Positions 1-9,802 of a stretch of 64,000 nt of DNA are shown here, piece by piece. This stretch comes from GCA-2731375 sp964344935. GTDB lineage: Bacteria > Pseudomonadota > Alphaproteobacteria > GCA-2731375. Where the stretch lies: positions 55,242 through 119,241 of the forward strand of contig CAYFPL010000012.1 of the NCBI GenBank assembly GCA_964344935.1. Direction: 5' to 3'. Position 1 is the stretch's first letter; the number at the start of each line of letters is the position of its first letter. The notes beneath the pieces are model-generated. The model was not told the DNA's origin. It worked only from the letters and a program-made list of their open reading frames with translations, and did no database searches. The position numbers were made by a program, and so were the translations under genes.

Positions 1-762
1 TGCTTCCTTGGGACCAGTGGTGAAGGTATCGCCGATATTCATGACCACCAGTTCGGCCTTGTAATAGCCGCGTACGACCAGATCCTGTTCCGCCGTCATG
101 CCTGTATCCCCTGAGAGATAAGCGACCAGGCCGTTGGTGAACTGCAGGATATAGCCGGTGGGCGGGCCCACGTAACCGCCCATCCCCGCAGCCTTCATGG
201 CCTTGCCCAGATCGCCGCCGATCATGGCCGGATTAAGGCCATTACTGTGGGACGCTGGCACTGTCGAGATCTTCACGCCGCCTACCTTCTTGGTTGCGCC
301 AAAGCGGGCGAGGACGGAGTTCTTCGGATTGCCGCCCAAGCCTTTCAGCTTGCCGGCAAAGAAGGGTGGCATTTCGCTGCCTGTTACGATCTTCGCATTC
401 TTGGCAAAGGCGATGTTGACCGCGTTGGTCTGCGGCACGGCCACGACCGACATCTCGGGCTTATTGCATTTCGATGCGTTGGGCGCCTTGGTATGGCGGT
501 CGCCCACGTGATCGCCGTGCATGTGGCTGACCAGAACCGCGTTGATATTGCCGAGGCGTGGATCCTGTGGCCCGGCGACGGTGCGGCCGGGATCATAGAG
601 AAGTCTGGTGCCGTCGGGATCCTCGAAGATCATAGCCCTATCGAGGATACAAAATTCGCCGTCGACACCGCCAAGAGGTGTCACCTTTACATCCGCGGCA
701 TGGGCGGCCTGCACGGCAAAGCCAAGCCCAAGCGCCGATACAATCGCTGCTATTCGTCGCAT
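1..762 (-). CDS. Secreted MBL-fold metallo-hydrolase, 3' end outside window
   Basis: The minus-strand frame is open from an ATG at 762 to the window edge, giving 254 codons without a stop, so the gene is cut at its C-terminus. The first 22 residues form a Sec signal peptide ending in HAA/HAAD, so the enzyme should act in the periplasm. Residues 80-85 are HMHGDH, the Zn-binding HxHxDH signature of the metallo-beta-lactamase fold. A later SGDTG segment supplies another typical metal-ligand Asp. GGGAG precedes the ATG at suitable distance and supports the start. The family covers lactonases, phosphodiesterases and UlaG-like hydrolases; nothing here fixes the substrate. It is divergent from the transporter gene at 929. 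Confidence 0.8.
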   Translation of the reverse strand, partial: MRRIAAIVSALGLGFAVQAAHAADVKVTPLGGVDGEFCILDRAMIFEDPDGTRLLYDPGRTVAGPQDPRLGNINAVLVSHMHGDHVGDRHTKAPNASKCNKPEMSVVAVPQTNAVNIAFAKNAKIVTGSEMPPFFAGKLKGLGGNPKNSVLARFGATKKVGGVKISTVPASHSNGLNPAMIGGDLGKAMKAAGMGGYVGPPTGYILQFTNGLVAYLSGDTGMTAEQDLVVRGYYKAELVVMNIGDTFTTGPKEA

Positions 763-928
763 TTACGTTGCTCCCCATCCATTATTCGCGTTGCCTCACG
801 CGCTTCACCCGGGATGATTGTCTTTGAAGCGGTGCGTTGGCAAGGGATCAGTTCCATGGGTTAGGATCAATTTGTCTTGAACACTGCATTGCGCCGGCCG
901 ATCCGGCGGCGCCCGATGAAGGATCAAT

Positions 929-2224
929 ATGGCCGAAAGAGTCACCTTGGGCGGCGCCTATCGGTTCTTCCTGCCCCTGATCCTGATGACAGAGCTCAAT
1001 ATGATCTCCAAATCGGTGATCAATGCGGCGCTGGCGCGATCGCCGGATCAGAACGTCACCCTTGCCGCCTTCCATGTCGCCTTCACACTTTATTTTGCAT
1101 TGTCGTCGAGCACGGAAGTCTGCTCCCTCATCACGCTTTCTTATCTGAAGACCAAGCAGGCGTTGGCGCCGCTATTGCGTTTCATGGTGCTGATCGTTGC
1201 AGTGCCCTGGGTCATCGCCCAGTTCCTGGCCTTCTCGACACTTGGTGACTGGGCCTATGGCGATCTGTTCGGGGCATCAGACGCGGTGGTCGTGCAGGCC
1301 AAATCGGCAACCTTTCTGCTTTCTCTCAGCGCACCGATCCTGATCACCCGATCCATCTGTTTCGGCCTGATCCTGGCCCATCAACGCACCATCTTTATCA
1401 CCTACGCCACATTCGTGCGTCTGATATCGCTGGCGGGCTCCCTGTTCTTTTTGCCGCAGTTCTTCCACGGCGCCTCTATAGGCGCGGCGGCCCTGGTCCT
1501 TTGCATGGCCTTCGAAACCGTCGTCGCCTTGGCCTTCGCACGGCGCCTTTTCAGCAACTTACCCAGCACGTCAGGATCGACCCCGCCTAGCACGCGCGCG
1601 CAGTGGCGCTTCGCCTGGCCCTTGATGCTGAATACCTCGTCCGAAATGGGCGTGGTCACTGTCATCAGTATTTTTCTCGGTTTTCTGGCCAATCCGGATC
1701 TGGCCCTGGCTGCGTTCAATGTGGTCTACGGCCTGGTCAGCCTGCTGATGAGCCCCATGCGCAATCTGCTGCAAACGGCACAGACCCTGGTGCAAACCAG
1801 ATCCGATCGACGGCCGCTTTACCTGTTTGCCCTGCATTTAATCGGTTTCTTCGCTCTACTGGGTATCGTTCTGTTCTACACGCCATTAGAAGCCGTCATT
1901 CTGGTGGATGCCATGGGTCTGGAGGCGGAGTTGCGGCATTACTGCCGACCCGCCATGCAATTGGCTTTTCTGATGGCGGCGGCCTGGGCGTTCTCGGCCT
2001 TGTTCCGCGGCCTTCTCGCCGGCGCCAGGAACACCACGATGTTGGCTGCCAGCGGCCTATCCAGGATTGCCATGGCCATACTGGTATCCGGCGCAGGATT
2101 GCTGTTGGCCGGGGCTAATGGTGCGGTCATCGGGATCGTCGGCTGGATCATGGGATACGGTACGGAAGCGGCCGTGCTCGCCCTGCAATTGCGCCGACTG
2201 GACCGGCGCCGCGACGAGGCTTGA
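929..2224 (+). CDS. Polytopic membrane protein of the MOP/MATE superfamily, ANKH-like
   Basis: The protein has 431 aa with about 12 hydrophobic helices spread over its whole length and a basic C-terminal tail. The N-terminus reads as a first helix with a FFLPL...TELNMISKSVINAAL pattern, as in the MATE/flippase superfamily and the bacterial relatives of the ANKH pyrophosphate/citrate exporter. The centre (about residues 210-225) is a hydrophilic loop, fitting two six-helix halves. AAGGAT lies just upstream of the ATG. It is followed 91 bp later by typA in the same direction. Superfamily assignment is by overall pattern; the substrate is unknown. It could export organic anions, lipid-linked sugars or drugs. 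Confidence 0.55.
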   Translation: MAERVTLGGAYRFFLPLILMTELNMISKSVINAALARSPDQNVTLAAFHVAFTLYFALSSSTEVCSLITLSYLKTKQALAPLLRFMVLIVAVPWVIAQFLAFSTLGDWAYGDLFGASDAVVVQAKSATFLLSLSAPILITRSICFGLILAHQRTIFITYATFVRLISLAGSLFFLPQFFHGASIGAAALVLCMAFETVVALAFARRLFSNLPSTSGSTPPSTRAQWRFAWPLMLNTSSEMGVVTVISIFLGFLANPDLALAAFNVVYGLVSLLMSPMRNLLQTAQTLVQTRSDRRPLYLFALHLIGFFALLGIVLFYTPLEAVILVDAMGLEAELRHYCRPAMQLAFLMAAAWAFSALFRGLLAGARNTTMLAASGLSRIAMAILVSGAGLLLAGANGAVIGIVGWIMGYGTEAAVLALQLRRLDRRRDEA

Positions 2225-2315
2225 TGAAGGCACTGGACGGCAGCACAGGAGCGTTGTATGTCTCCGCCCCGCCCCATGCGATGGGCCCAATCCTAGCATT
2301 CGCGACGAGTATTCC

Positions 2316-4139
2316 ATGCCGCTGCGCAACATCGCCATCATCGCCCATGTGGATCATGGCAAGACCACTTTGGTGGACGCCATGTTCCGCCAATCCGGCA
2401 CTTTCAGAGCAAATCAGAAGGTGGCGGAGCGGGCTATGGATTCCAACGATCTGGAGAAGGAGCGTGGCATCACCATCCTTTCCAAATGCACATCGATCGA
2501 CTGGCAGGGTACCCGTATAAACATCGTGGATACGCCGGGCCACGCGGATTTCGGTGGCGAGGTGGAACGCATCCTGAAGATGGTTGATGGGGTGGTGCTG
2601 CTGGTGGATGCGGCCGAAGGGCCCATGCCCCAGACAAAGTTCGTCACCGCCAAGGCCCTGGCTTTGGGTTTGCGCCCCATCGTGATCATCAACAAGGTGG
2701 ATCGCGGCGATGCCCGGCCTGATGAAGTTTTGGACGAGGTATTCGATCTGTTCACAGCGTTGGACGCCAACGAGGACCAGTTGGATTTTCCCTATCTCTA
2801 TGCAGTGGGTAGGGACGGCTGGGCCAGCGACGACGCGGCGGCGGGCGGCGGCGATCTGACTCCCTTGTTCGAATTGCTATTACTCCATGTGGCCCCGCCC
2901 GAGGGCGATGCGGCGGCGCCTTTCTCGATGATCGCCACCCTGCTGGATGCGGATCCCTATTTGGGCCGCGTGCTGACGGGCCGGGTACAATCGGGCCGGC
3001 TGACCCAGAACGCAACCATCCATGCCCTGCGCGGCGACGGCGGCGTCGTCGAAACGGCCCGTGTAACCAAGCTGCTAGCGTTTCGCGGACTGGAACGGGT
3101 GCCTGTGGAACAGGTCGCAGCAGGGGACATTATCGCCATCGCCGGGTTGCAGACGGCAACTGTGGCCGACACTCTGGCGGATCCCGCCGTGACAGAGGCG
3201 ATCGCCGCCCCGCCGATCGATCCGCCCACCCTTGCTATGCGGTTCGCCATCAACGATTCGCCGCTTGCCGGCCATGATGGCTCGAAAGTGCAAAGCCGCG
3301 TGATCCGCGACCGGCTCCTGGCCGAGGCCGAGGGCAACGTCGCCATCCGCGTCAGTGAAACCGGCGAAAAGGACGCTTTCGAGGTGGCAGGGCGCGGCGA
3401 ACTGCAGTTGGGCGTCTTAATCGAAACCATGCGGCGGGAAGGTTTTGAGCTGACCATCGGCCGGCCGAGGGTGCTTTACCGGGACGATCCCGACGGCGGC
3501 GGGCGGTTGGAGCCCATCGAGGAAGTCTCCATCGACGTGGATGACGAATTTACCGGCGTGGTCGTGGAGAAGATGGCCGAGCGCAAGGGCGAGATGACCG
3601 ATATGCGCCCCTTCGGTGTGGGACGGACCCGAATTACCTTTTTGGCACCCTCGCGGGGTCTGATCGGCTATCACGGCGAATTCCTGACCGATACCCGCGG
3701 CACCGGCATCATGCATCGCCTCTATCACAGCTATGCTCCCTACAAGGGACCGATCCAAGGCCGTCATGTGGGCGCCATCGTTTCGACCCAGGCGGGGACA
3801 TCTGTGCCCTTTGCCCTATGGAACCTGGAAGAGCGCGGTGTGCTATTCATCGGTCCCGGTGAGCAGGTTTACGAGGGCATGATCATCGGCGAAAACGCCA
3901 AGCTTTCCGATCTTGAGGTCAACCCCCTCAAGGCCAAGCAATTGACCAATATCCGGGCGGCTGGCAAGGACGATGCCGTGCGCCTGACGCCGCCCCGGCG
4001 CATGAGCCTGGAGCAGGCCATCGCCTATATCAGTGATGACGAGGTGGTCGAAGTTACCCCGAACCATGTCCGCCTGCGCAAGGCCACCCTGGACCCCCAC
4101 CAACGCAAGCGGGAACGGCGCGCCGCAATGGCGGGCTAG
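2316..4139 (+). CDS. typA: Ribosome-associated GTPase TypA/BipA
   Basis: The 607 aa protein matches the usual length of BipA, a translational GTPase that binds the 70S ribosome and helps large-subunit assembly and stress or low-temperature growth. Residues 10-18 are the P-loop AHVDHGKTT. The G2 element ERGITI, the G3 element DTPGH and the G4 element NKVD follow in order. The C-terminal half carries the EF-G-like domains and the BipA-specific end (LIGYHGEF, then KAKQLTNIRA). The open frame extends further upstream, but the ATG at 2316 gives the family N-terminus MPLRNIAII; the Shine-Dalgarno there is weak. Cytoplasmic. Confident on family and function. Confidence 0.97.
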   Translation: MPLRNIAIIAHVDHGKTTLVDAMFRQSGTFRANQKVAERAMDSNDLEKERGITILSKCTSIDWQGTRINIVDTPGHADFGGEVERILKMVDGVVLLVDAAEGPMPQTKFVTAKALALGLRPIVIINKVDRGDARPDEVLDEVFDLFTALDANEDQLDFPYLYAVGRDGWASDDAAAGGGDLTPLFELLLLHVAPPEGDAAAPFSMIATLLDADPYLGRVLTGRVQSGRLTQNATIHALRGDGGVVETARVTKLLAFRGLERVPVEQVAAGDIIAIAGLQTATVADTLADPAVTEAIAAPPIDPPTLAMRFAINDSPLAGHDGSKVQSRVIRDRLLAEAEGNVAIRVSETGEKDAFEVAGRGELQLGVLIETMRREGFELTIGRPRVLYRDDPDGGGRLEPIEEVSIDVDDEFTGVVVEKMAERKGEMTDMRPFGVGRTRITFLAPSRGLIGYHGEFLTDTRGTGIMHRLYHSYAPYKGPIQGRHVGAIVSTQAGTSVPFALWNLEERGVLFIGPGEQVYEGMIIGENAKLSDLEVNPLKAKQLTNIRAAGKDDAVRLTPPRRMSLEQAIAYISDDEVVEVTPNHVRLRKATLDPHQRKRERRAAMAG

Positions 4140-4205
4140 CACGGGTCCGTTTGAAGCCGGTTCGAAACCGGATATGCTTCGCCATCACCTTTCAGTGCGA
4201 GATAT

Positions 4206-5216
4206 ATGATGGCTGAACCGGCAACGACCCCGCTGACCCTGGACGATATCGAACAGCTAAGCCGGAAGGTGTTTTCTTCCAACGGTTGCGACGAGGCGAA
4301 CACCAATGCGCTGGTGCGCACCGTGGTGACGGCCGAACGGGATGGCTCCGTCTCCCACGGTTTGTTCCGGGTGCCGGGGTATATTGCGTCGCTCAGAAGC
4401 GGCAAGGTCAACGGCAAGGCCCGGCCTATGGTCAACAATGCCCTGCCGGCCATCGTCAATGTACATGGTGACAATGGCTTTGCGCCCTTGGCCATCGAAA
4501 CTGGGGTGCCGGTCTTGGCACAGGCGGCCAAGAACCTGGGAGTCGCCGTCATGACCATCACCCACAATTATCACTTTGCCGCCATGTGGCCGGAAGTGGA
4601 AGCCTTGGCCGAGCAAGGCCTAATCGGGATCGCCTGCGTCAGTTCCAAGCCGTACGTGGCGCCGGCGGGAGGCGCGAAGGCGCTGTTCGGGACCAATCCC
4701 ATCTCTTTCGCTTGGCCCCGGCCTGGAAAGATGCCGGTAGTGGTGGACATGGCCACGGCCGCCATGGCCCATGGCGAAATCCAAATTGCGGCCCGAGAAG
4801 GGCATGACGTGCCCCTTGGCGCGGGACTGGACGAGCATGGCAACGAGACCACGGATCCCAAGGAAATCCTGAAGGGTGTGCTATTGCCGTTTGGCGGCTA
4901 CAAGGGGTCGGCCATTGCCCTGATGGTGGAACTGTTGGCTGGCGGTGCCGTGGGTGATCACTTCGGCTTTGAATCTGAATTAGCAGACAACAACGACGGC
5001 GGTCCTGCCGTTGGCGGCGAATTCATGCTCGCTTTCGCGCCGGAATTACTGGCTGGTCCGGGCTGGGCCGAACATTGCGAAGGCTTCTTTGAACGCTTCG
5101 ATGCCATTGAAGGTGCCCGCCTTCCAGGCCGACGCCGCCATGACAACCGGCAATCAAAGGCACCCCGCCAGATCAACGCCGCACTTGTGGAGCGGATCAG
5201 GGGCTTATGTTGCTAA
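4206..5216 (+). CDS. Ldh2/YlbC-family NAD(P)H-dependent oxidoreductase
   Basis: This 336 aa protein belongs to the malate/L-lactate/ureidoglycolate dehydrogenase family (Ldh2 fold, not the Rossmann LDH). Visible hallmarks are the early VSHGLFR segment, the THNYHFAAMW active-site His region, the cofactor-binding GTNPISFAWP and DMATAAMAHGE segments, and the PFGGYKGS loop. Members reduce 2-oxo acids or cyclic imines such as delta1-piperideine-2-carboxylate (DpkA) or oxidise ureidoglycolate; the sequence alone does not choose. Two adjacent ATGs (4206, 4209) are possible starts. It is convergent with hutU, only 8 bp apart, so amino-acid catabolism is a reasonable context guess. Confidence 0.85.
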   Translation: MMAEPATTPLTLDDIEQLSRKVFSSNGCDEANTNALVRTVVTAERDGSVSHGLFRVPGYIASLRSGKVNGKARPMVNNALPAIVNVHGDNGFAPLAIETGVPVLAQAAKNLGVAVMTITHNYHFAAMWPEVEALAEQGLIGIACVSSKPYVAPAGGAKALFGTNPISFAWPRPGKMPVVVDMATAAMAHGEIQIAAREGHDVPLGAGLDEHGNETTDPKEILKGVLLPFGGYKGSAIALMVELLAGGAVGDHFGFESELADNNDGGPAVGGEFMLAFAPELLAGPGWAEHCEGFFERFDAIEGARLPGRRRHDNRQSKAPRQINAALVERIRGLCC

Positions 5217-5224
5217 TCCAGTTG

Positions 5225-6898
5225 TTATTCCAGCGACGGCATGTTGAGGCCGAATTCCCGGGCGCAGTCGACGGCGCTCTCATAACCGGCATCGGCATGA
5301 CGCACCACGCCGGTGGCCGGATCATTCCATAGCACCCGCTCGATGCGGCGGGCGGCCTCTTCCGTGCCGTCGCACACGATGACCATGCCGGCGTGTTGTG
5401 AATAGCCCATGCCGACGCCGCCGCCGTGATGGATGGACACCCAGGTCGCACCCGATGCGCAGTTGACCAGGGCATTCAATAGCGGCCAGTCGGATACCGC
5501 GTCGGAACCATCCTTCATGGCTTCGGTCTCTCGGTTCGGGGAGGCGACGGAGCCTGAATCCAAATGGTCCCGACCAATTACCACGGGCGCCGACAACTCA
5601 CCGCTGGCGACCATCTCGTTGAAGGCGAGGCCTAGGCGGTGCCGATCACCCAGACCGACCCAGCAGATGCGCGAGGGTAGGCCCTGGAACTGGATCCGCT
5701 CCCGCGCCATGTCGAGCCAGGTGTGCAGGTGTTGATCGTCGGGCATCAGTTCCTTGACCTTGGCGTCGGTGCGGTAGATGTCCTCTGCCTCGCCGGACAG
5801 TGCGGCCCAGCGGAACGGACCGATGCCCCGGCAGAACAGGGGCCGGATATAGGCTGGCACGAACCCCGGAAAATCAAAGGCATTTTCTACGCCCATATCC
5901 TTGGCCATCTGGCGGATATTATTGCCATAGTCCAGGGTGGGCACGCCGCGCTCGAAGAAGGTCAGCATGGCGCGGACCTGATCCGCCATCGACGCCATCG
6001 CCGCTTGTTCCACCGCCTTGGGATCGCGCTCCTTTGCGGCCTGCCATTCCTCCAGACTCCAGCCGGCGGGCAGATAACCGTTGAAGGGATCATGGGCCGA
6101 CGTTTGGTCGGTAACGATATCTGGACGGATGTCGCGCGCCGCTAGTTCGGGGAAGATCTCCGCCGCATTGCCCAACAGGCCGACGGAGAGCGGCCTCTTC
6201 TCCCGGCAGGAGGCTTCGATCAACGCCAGAGCCTCGTCCAGGCTGTCGGCTCGCTTGTCCAGATAGCCATTTCGCAAACGAAAATCGATACGGCTGGGCT
6301 GGCATTCCACCGCCAGCAGCGATGCCCCCGCCATGGTTGCGGCCAATGGCTGGGCCCCACCCATGCCACCCAGTCCGCCGGTCAGGATCCAGCGCCCGGA
6401 CAGATCGCCCTCGTAATGCTGCCGGCCCACTTCAACGAAGGTCTCATAGGTGCCCTGGACGATGCCCTGGCTGCCGATATAGATCCAGGAACCGGCGGTC
6501 ATCTGGCCGTACATCATCAAGCCGACCTTATCCAATTCGTTGAAATGCTCCCAATTAGCCCATTCGGGCACCAGGTTTGAATTGGCGATCAGAACCCGGG
6601 GGGCGTCCGCATGGGTGCGCAATACGGCCACTGGTTTGCCTGATTGGACCAAAAGCGTTTCATCGCTCTCCAGGCTTTTCAGCGACGCGGTGATCTGGTC
6701 AAAGGCTTGCCAGTTCCGCGCCGCCCGGCCGATCCCGCCATAGACCACAAGTTCTTGGGGATTTTCCGCCACTTCCCCATCGAGATTGTTCATGAGCATG
6801 CGCAGGGGCGCTTCGGTCTGCCAGCTTTTGGCGTTCAGTTCCCTTCCCCGTGGCGCCTTGATGTTCCGCGTATTGTCGATGCGTGAGCTCTGGTTCAT
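5225..6898 (-). CDS. hutU: Urocanate hydratase
   Basis: Urocanase adds water to urocanate to give 4-imidazolone-5-propionate, the second step of histidine degradation, using tightly bound NAD+ as an electrophile. The protein has 557 aa, the family norm. It shows the N-terminal LMNNLDGEVAE segment, the Gly-rich NAD-binding GGLGGMGG, the DQTSAHDP motif and the C-terminal Cys-containing NCASGATWVSIHHGGG block followed by GYSQHAG. The open frame runs further upstream to 7063, but the ATG at 6898 has AGGGAG eight bases ahead and gives the family start. It is divergent from hutH across 71 bp. No hutI, hutF, hutG or hutC is present in the window. Confidence 0.97.
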   Translation of the reverse strand: MNQSSRIDNTRNIKAPRGRELNAKSWQTEAPLRMLMNNLDGEVAENPQELVVYGGIGRAARNWQAFDQITASLKSLESDETLLVQSGKPVAVLRTHADAPRVLIANSNLVPEWANWEHFNELDKVGLMMYGQMTAGSWIYIGSQGIVQGTYETFVEVGRQHYEGDLSGRWILTGGLGGMGGAQPLAATMAGASLLAVECQPSRIDFRLRNGYLDKRADSLDEALALIEASCREKRPLSVGLLGNAAEIFPELAARDIRPDIVTDQTSAHDPFNGYLPAGWSLEEWQAAKERDPKAVEQAAMASMADQVRAMLTFFERGVPTLDYGNNIRQMAKDMGVENAFDFPGFVPAYIRPLFCRGIGPFRWAALSGEAEDIYRTDAKVKELMPDDQHLHTWLDMARERIQFQGLPSRICWVGLGDRHRLGLAFNEMVASGELSAPVVIGRDHLDSGSVASPNRETEAMKDGSDAVSDWPLLNALVNCASGATWVSIHHGGGVGMGYSQHAGMVIVCDGTEEAARRIERVLWNDPATGVVRHADAGYESAVDCAREFGLNMPSLE

Positions 6899-6969
6899 GG
6901 CGCGCTCCCTGGAAATCACCGGACATAATTCGTAGGCTGAATCCCAGTGAACCGCAATGGGGATGCGCG
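6899..6969. promoter_or_regulatory. Shared hutU/hutH divergent control region
   Basis: The 71 bp between the two divergent hut start codons must hold both ribosome-binding sites (AGGGAG for hutU, GGGGAT for hutH) and probably promoters for both genes. I see no convincing -35/-10 pair and no clear HutC-type palindrome, so the regulator is open. Confidence 0.35.
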
Positions 6970-8508
6970 ATGGCCGAGGTGATGACCCTGGTGCCGGGAA
7001 AGGTGCCACTGGCGGATCTTGAGACACTTTATTGGCAATCGCTGCCCGTGCAATTGGAGGCAACGTCCCGCCCGAAGATCGAAGCGGCCGCCAATCTTGT
7101 TGCTGAAGCGGCCGGCGGCGAGGCGCCGGTATATGGCGTCAACACCGGCTTCGGCAAACTGGCCAACACCAGGATCAAGGCAAAGGACACGGCCACTCTG
7201 CAGCGCAACCTGATCCTTTCTCACTGCAGCGGTGTCGGCGAGCCCCTCTCGCGCCGCATTTGCCGCCTGGCTATGGCATTGAAGTTGAATTCCCTGGGGC
7301 GGGGAGCCTCCGGCGTGCGCATGGCTGTGATCGATCTGCTCACCGATATGTTGCGCCAGGATGTGACACCCGTGATCCCAAGCCAAGGTTCCGTTGGCGC
7401 TTCTGGCGATTTGGCGCCACTGGCACATCTGAGCGCCGTGATGATTGGAGAAGGGGAGGCCACGTATCAGGGCCAATCTATGCCAGGCGGGACGGCCCTG
7501 GCGGCAGCGGGACTGTCACCAATTGTATTGGGCCCAAAGGAAGGTCTGGCGCTGATTAACGGCACCCAGATTTCAACCGCGTTGGCATTGGCGGGCCTGT
7601 TCGAAACCTGGCGCTGTGCCCTGGGTGCCGTTGTGACTGGGGCCCTGTCCACGGATGCGATCATGGGTTCGGCGGCCCCGTTCAGGCCCGAGGTCCAATC
7701 CCTGCGCGGCCACCAGGGGCAGATCGATGTTGGGTTGGCACTGCGTGCCTTGATCGAGGGTTCGGAAATCCGCGAATCCCACCGCAGTGACGATGACCGT
7801 GTGCAGGATCCCTATTGCGTGCGCTGCCAACCACAGGTCATGGGGGCATGCATCGATCTGTTGCGCTCGGTGGCTGCAACATTGGAGATCGAAGCGAATG
7901 CAGTAACCGACAACCCGCTGGTCTTTACCGAAGACGGCACCATTGTCTCGGGCGGTAATTTCCATGCCGAACCCGTTGCTCTGGCTGCCGACCAGACCGC
8001 CCTGGCCATCGCCGAAATCGGCGCCATTTCACAACGCCGGGTGGCATTGCTGGTGGATCCGGCCATGAGCTTCGGCCTGCCCGCATTCCTTTCGCCCAAT
8101 CCCGGCCTCAATTCCGGTTTCATGCTCGCCGAGGTCACAACGGCAGCATTGATGGCGGAAAACAAGCAGATGGCCGCGCCCTGCTCGGTGGATTCCACAC
8201 CGACTTCCGCCAATCAGGAGGATCACGTCTCCATGTCCGCCCATGCGGCCCGGCGGCTTCTACCCATGGCCGACAATCTTGCAGCCATCGTTGCGGTAGA
8301 GCTCCTAGTCGGCGCCCAGGGTATCGAGATGCGTGCACCGTTGAAGACCGGTACGAGGCTAGCGAATGTCATCGCCCGGCTCCGCCAGGATATTCCTTCC
8401 CTAGGAGACGACCGCGTTCTTGCCCCGGAAATGGCGGTGGCGTCCGGCTTGATCAGATCAGGCGCTGTGGCCTCGGCCGCCGGGGCGGGAAACCTACCTG
8501 GGCTCTAG
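6970..8508 (+). CDS. hutH: Histidine ammonia-lyase
   Basis: The enzyme removes ammonia from L-histidine to give urocanate, the substrate of the divergent hutU product. The 512 aa length is typical. Residues 144-146 are Ala-Ser-Gly in the GSVGASGDLAP context, the triad that cyclises to the MIO electrophile. The YGVNTGFG segment near residue 55 and the Gln-rich NQEDHVSM block near the C-terminus are also family hallmarks. The ATG at 6970 is chosen because it gives the standard N-terminus and has GGGGAT six bases ahead; the open frame extends to 6883 inside hutU. The stop overlaps the convergent acyl-CoA dehydrogenase gene by 4 bp. Confidence 0.97.
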   Translation: MAEVMTLVPGKVPLADLETLYWQSLPVQLEATSRPKIEAAANLVAEAAGGEAPVYGVNTGFGKLANTRIKAKDTATLQRNLILSHCSGVGEPLSRRICRLAMALKLNSLGRGASGVRMAVIDLLTDMLRQDVTPVIPSQGSVGASGDLAPLAHLSAVMIGEGEATYQGQSMPGGTALAAAGLSPIVLGPKEGLALINGTQISTALALAGLFETWRCALGAVVTGALSTDAIMGSAAPFRPEVQSLRGHQGQIDVGLALRALIEGSEIRESHRSDDDRVQDPYCVRCQPQVMGACIDLLRSVAATLEIEANAVTDNPLVFTEDGTIVSGGNFHAEPVALAADQTALAIAEIGAISQRRVALLVDPAMSFGLPAFLSPNPGLNSGFMLAEVTTAALMAENKQMAAPCSVDSTPTSANQEDHVSMSAHAARRLLPMADNLAAIVAVELLVGAQGIEMRAPLKTGTRLANVIARLRQDIPSLGDDRVLAPEMAVASGLIRSGAVASAAGAGNLPGL

Positions 8509-9743
8509 TCGGCAGCATCCATATGGGCCCGTCGGGAGATGTGCGCCACTTCGCCCTCACGTTCGCCGAAATCGTAGCCTTCACCACGCTCGTAGGCCCG
8601 TAGAATGCGCCGTCCGGTGCGGTAGATATGCACTTCGTCGGCACCGTCCACGAGGCGCGCGAAGCGAGCCTGGCGGTACATCCTCTCCAGCGGTGTGTCG
8701 TCGGTGACGCCGCGGGCGCCGAGAACCTGGATGGCCCGGTCGATGACGTTGTGCAGCATGCGCGCGCCAGTGACCTTGATAAGTGAAATTTCTACCCGTG
8801 CCTGGTCGCCCTTGTCCATCTTGCGGGCGGCATCCAGGGTCATCAGGCGGCTCTGTTGGATCTCCGCCGCGCTCTCGAACACCATGGCCTGCATCAACTG
8901 TTTGTCGCCCAGCTTCTCGTCGCGGATCATACGGCTGTTCAAGCGTTCGCACATAAGGTCAAAAGCGCGCTGGGCCTGGCCCAGCCAGCGCATGCAATGA
9001 AAGATGCGGCCTGGGCCGAGGCGCTCCTGCGCTACTTTGAAGCCTTCGCCCCGTTCGCCCAGCATATTGGTGGCCGGCACCCGGCAATCGTCATAAATCA
9101 CCTCCATATGACCGCCCAGCATGCCCATGGTGCGGATGTCCCGCTGGATCTTGTAGCCGGGATTGTCGGTTGGCACGATGATCATGGAAAAGGCCTCGTG
9201 GGCCGGCGTGCCCTCGGGCTCGGTCCGGACCATGACGGTGGTGTACTTCGCCCGGTCCGCGCCGGAAGTAAACCATTTGTGCCCATTGATGACCCAATGG
9301 TTGCCGTCCAGTACGGCCGAGGTCTGAATGCCTGTTGGGTCGGACGAGGCGACCTCCGGCTCGGTCATGGCGAAGCTTTGATAGAACTCGCCGGCTATAA
9401 GTGGCTCCATATAATTCTTGCGCCATTCGGGCGAAGCGTAGAGCCGCAGCATGATAGAATCCTGCAAGGTGTTCGAGCCCACGGCAACGGAGCCGAGATG
9501 GGAGCGGCCGATCACTTCGTTGACATGCACATAATCCATGAATGGCATGCCCTGGCCGCCAATGTCTTTGGGATGGCCCAGGGCCCAAAGGCCGGCATCC
9601 TTGGCCTGCTGCTGTACGGCCTTCAATGCTGCCTGGCTCTCCGGCGTATCCTTGTCGAATCCTTCCTCGAGAGGGTAGACCACCTCCTCAATAAATCGTT
9701 TCATCTGTTGGCGTTTTTCCACCCAATCAATTTGATCCGCCAC
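8505..9743 (-). CDS. Acyl-CoA dehydrogenase, ACAD10/11-like
   Basis: This FAD enzyme should introduce a 2,3-double bond into an acyl-CoA and pass electrons to ETF. The flavin/substrate segments FAMTEPEVASSDP and INGHKWFTSG are present in the middle domain. The C-terminal helical domain has QVLGARGVTDDTPL and a DGADEVH motif, as in the ACAD10/11 branch. The GTG at 9743 is preferred because GGGAG sits just upstream and it gives 412 aa; an in-frame ATG at 9779 has no ribosome-binding site. Its 3' end overlaps hutH by 4 bp on the opposite strand. The substrate is not identifiable; branched or hydroxylated chains are typical of this branch. Confidence 0.88.
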   Translation of the reverse strand: MADQIDWVEKRQQMKRFIEEVVYPLEEGFDKDTPESQAALKAVQQQAKDAGLWALGHPKDIGGQGMPFMDYVHVNEVIGRSHLGSVAVGSNTLQDSIMLRLYASPEWRKNYMEPLIAGEFYQSFAMTEPEVASSDPTGIQTSAVLDGNHWVINGHKWFTSGADRAKYTTVMVRTEPEGTPAHEAFSMIIVPTDNPGYKIQRDIRTMGMLGGHMEVIYDDCRVPATNMLGERGEGFKVAQERLGPGRIFHCMRWLGQAQRAFDLMCERLNSRMIRDEKLGDKQLMQAMVFESAAEIQQSRLMTLDAARKMDKGDQARVEISLIKVTGARMLHNVIDRAIQVLGARGVTDDTPLERMYRQARFARLVDGADEVHIYRTGRRILRAYERGEGYDFGEREGEVAHISRRAHMDAAD

Positions 9744-9802
9744 GTTGCTCTCCCGTTTCTCTATTCTGTCCGGCGTCATCTTACACCAAGAGGATAGGCG
9801 CG

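Noticed and set aside
4155..4175. Short CCGGTT/AACCGG dyad between typA and the Ldh2-type gene
   Set aside because: Six-bp arms without a T tract; chance occurrence is likely.
8856..9797. Plus-strand open frame opposite the acyl-CoA dehydrogenase
   Set aside because: Antisense to a well-conserved dehydrogenase; no independent support.
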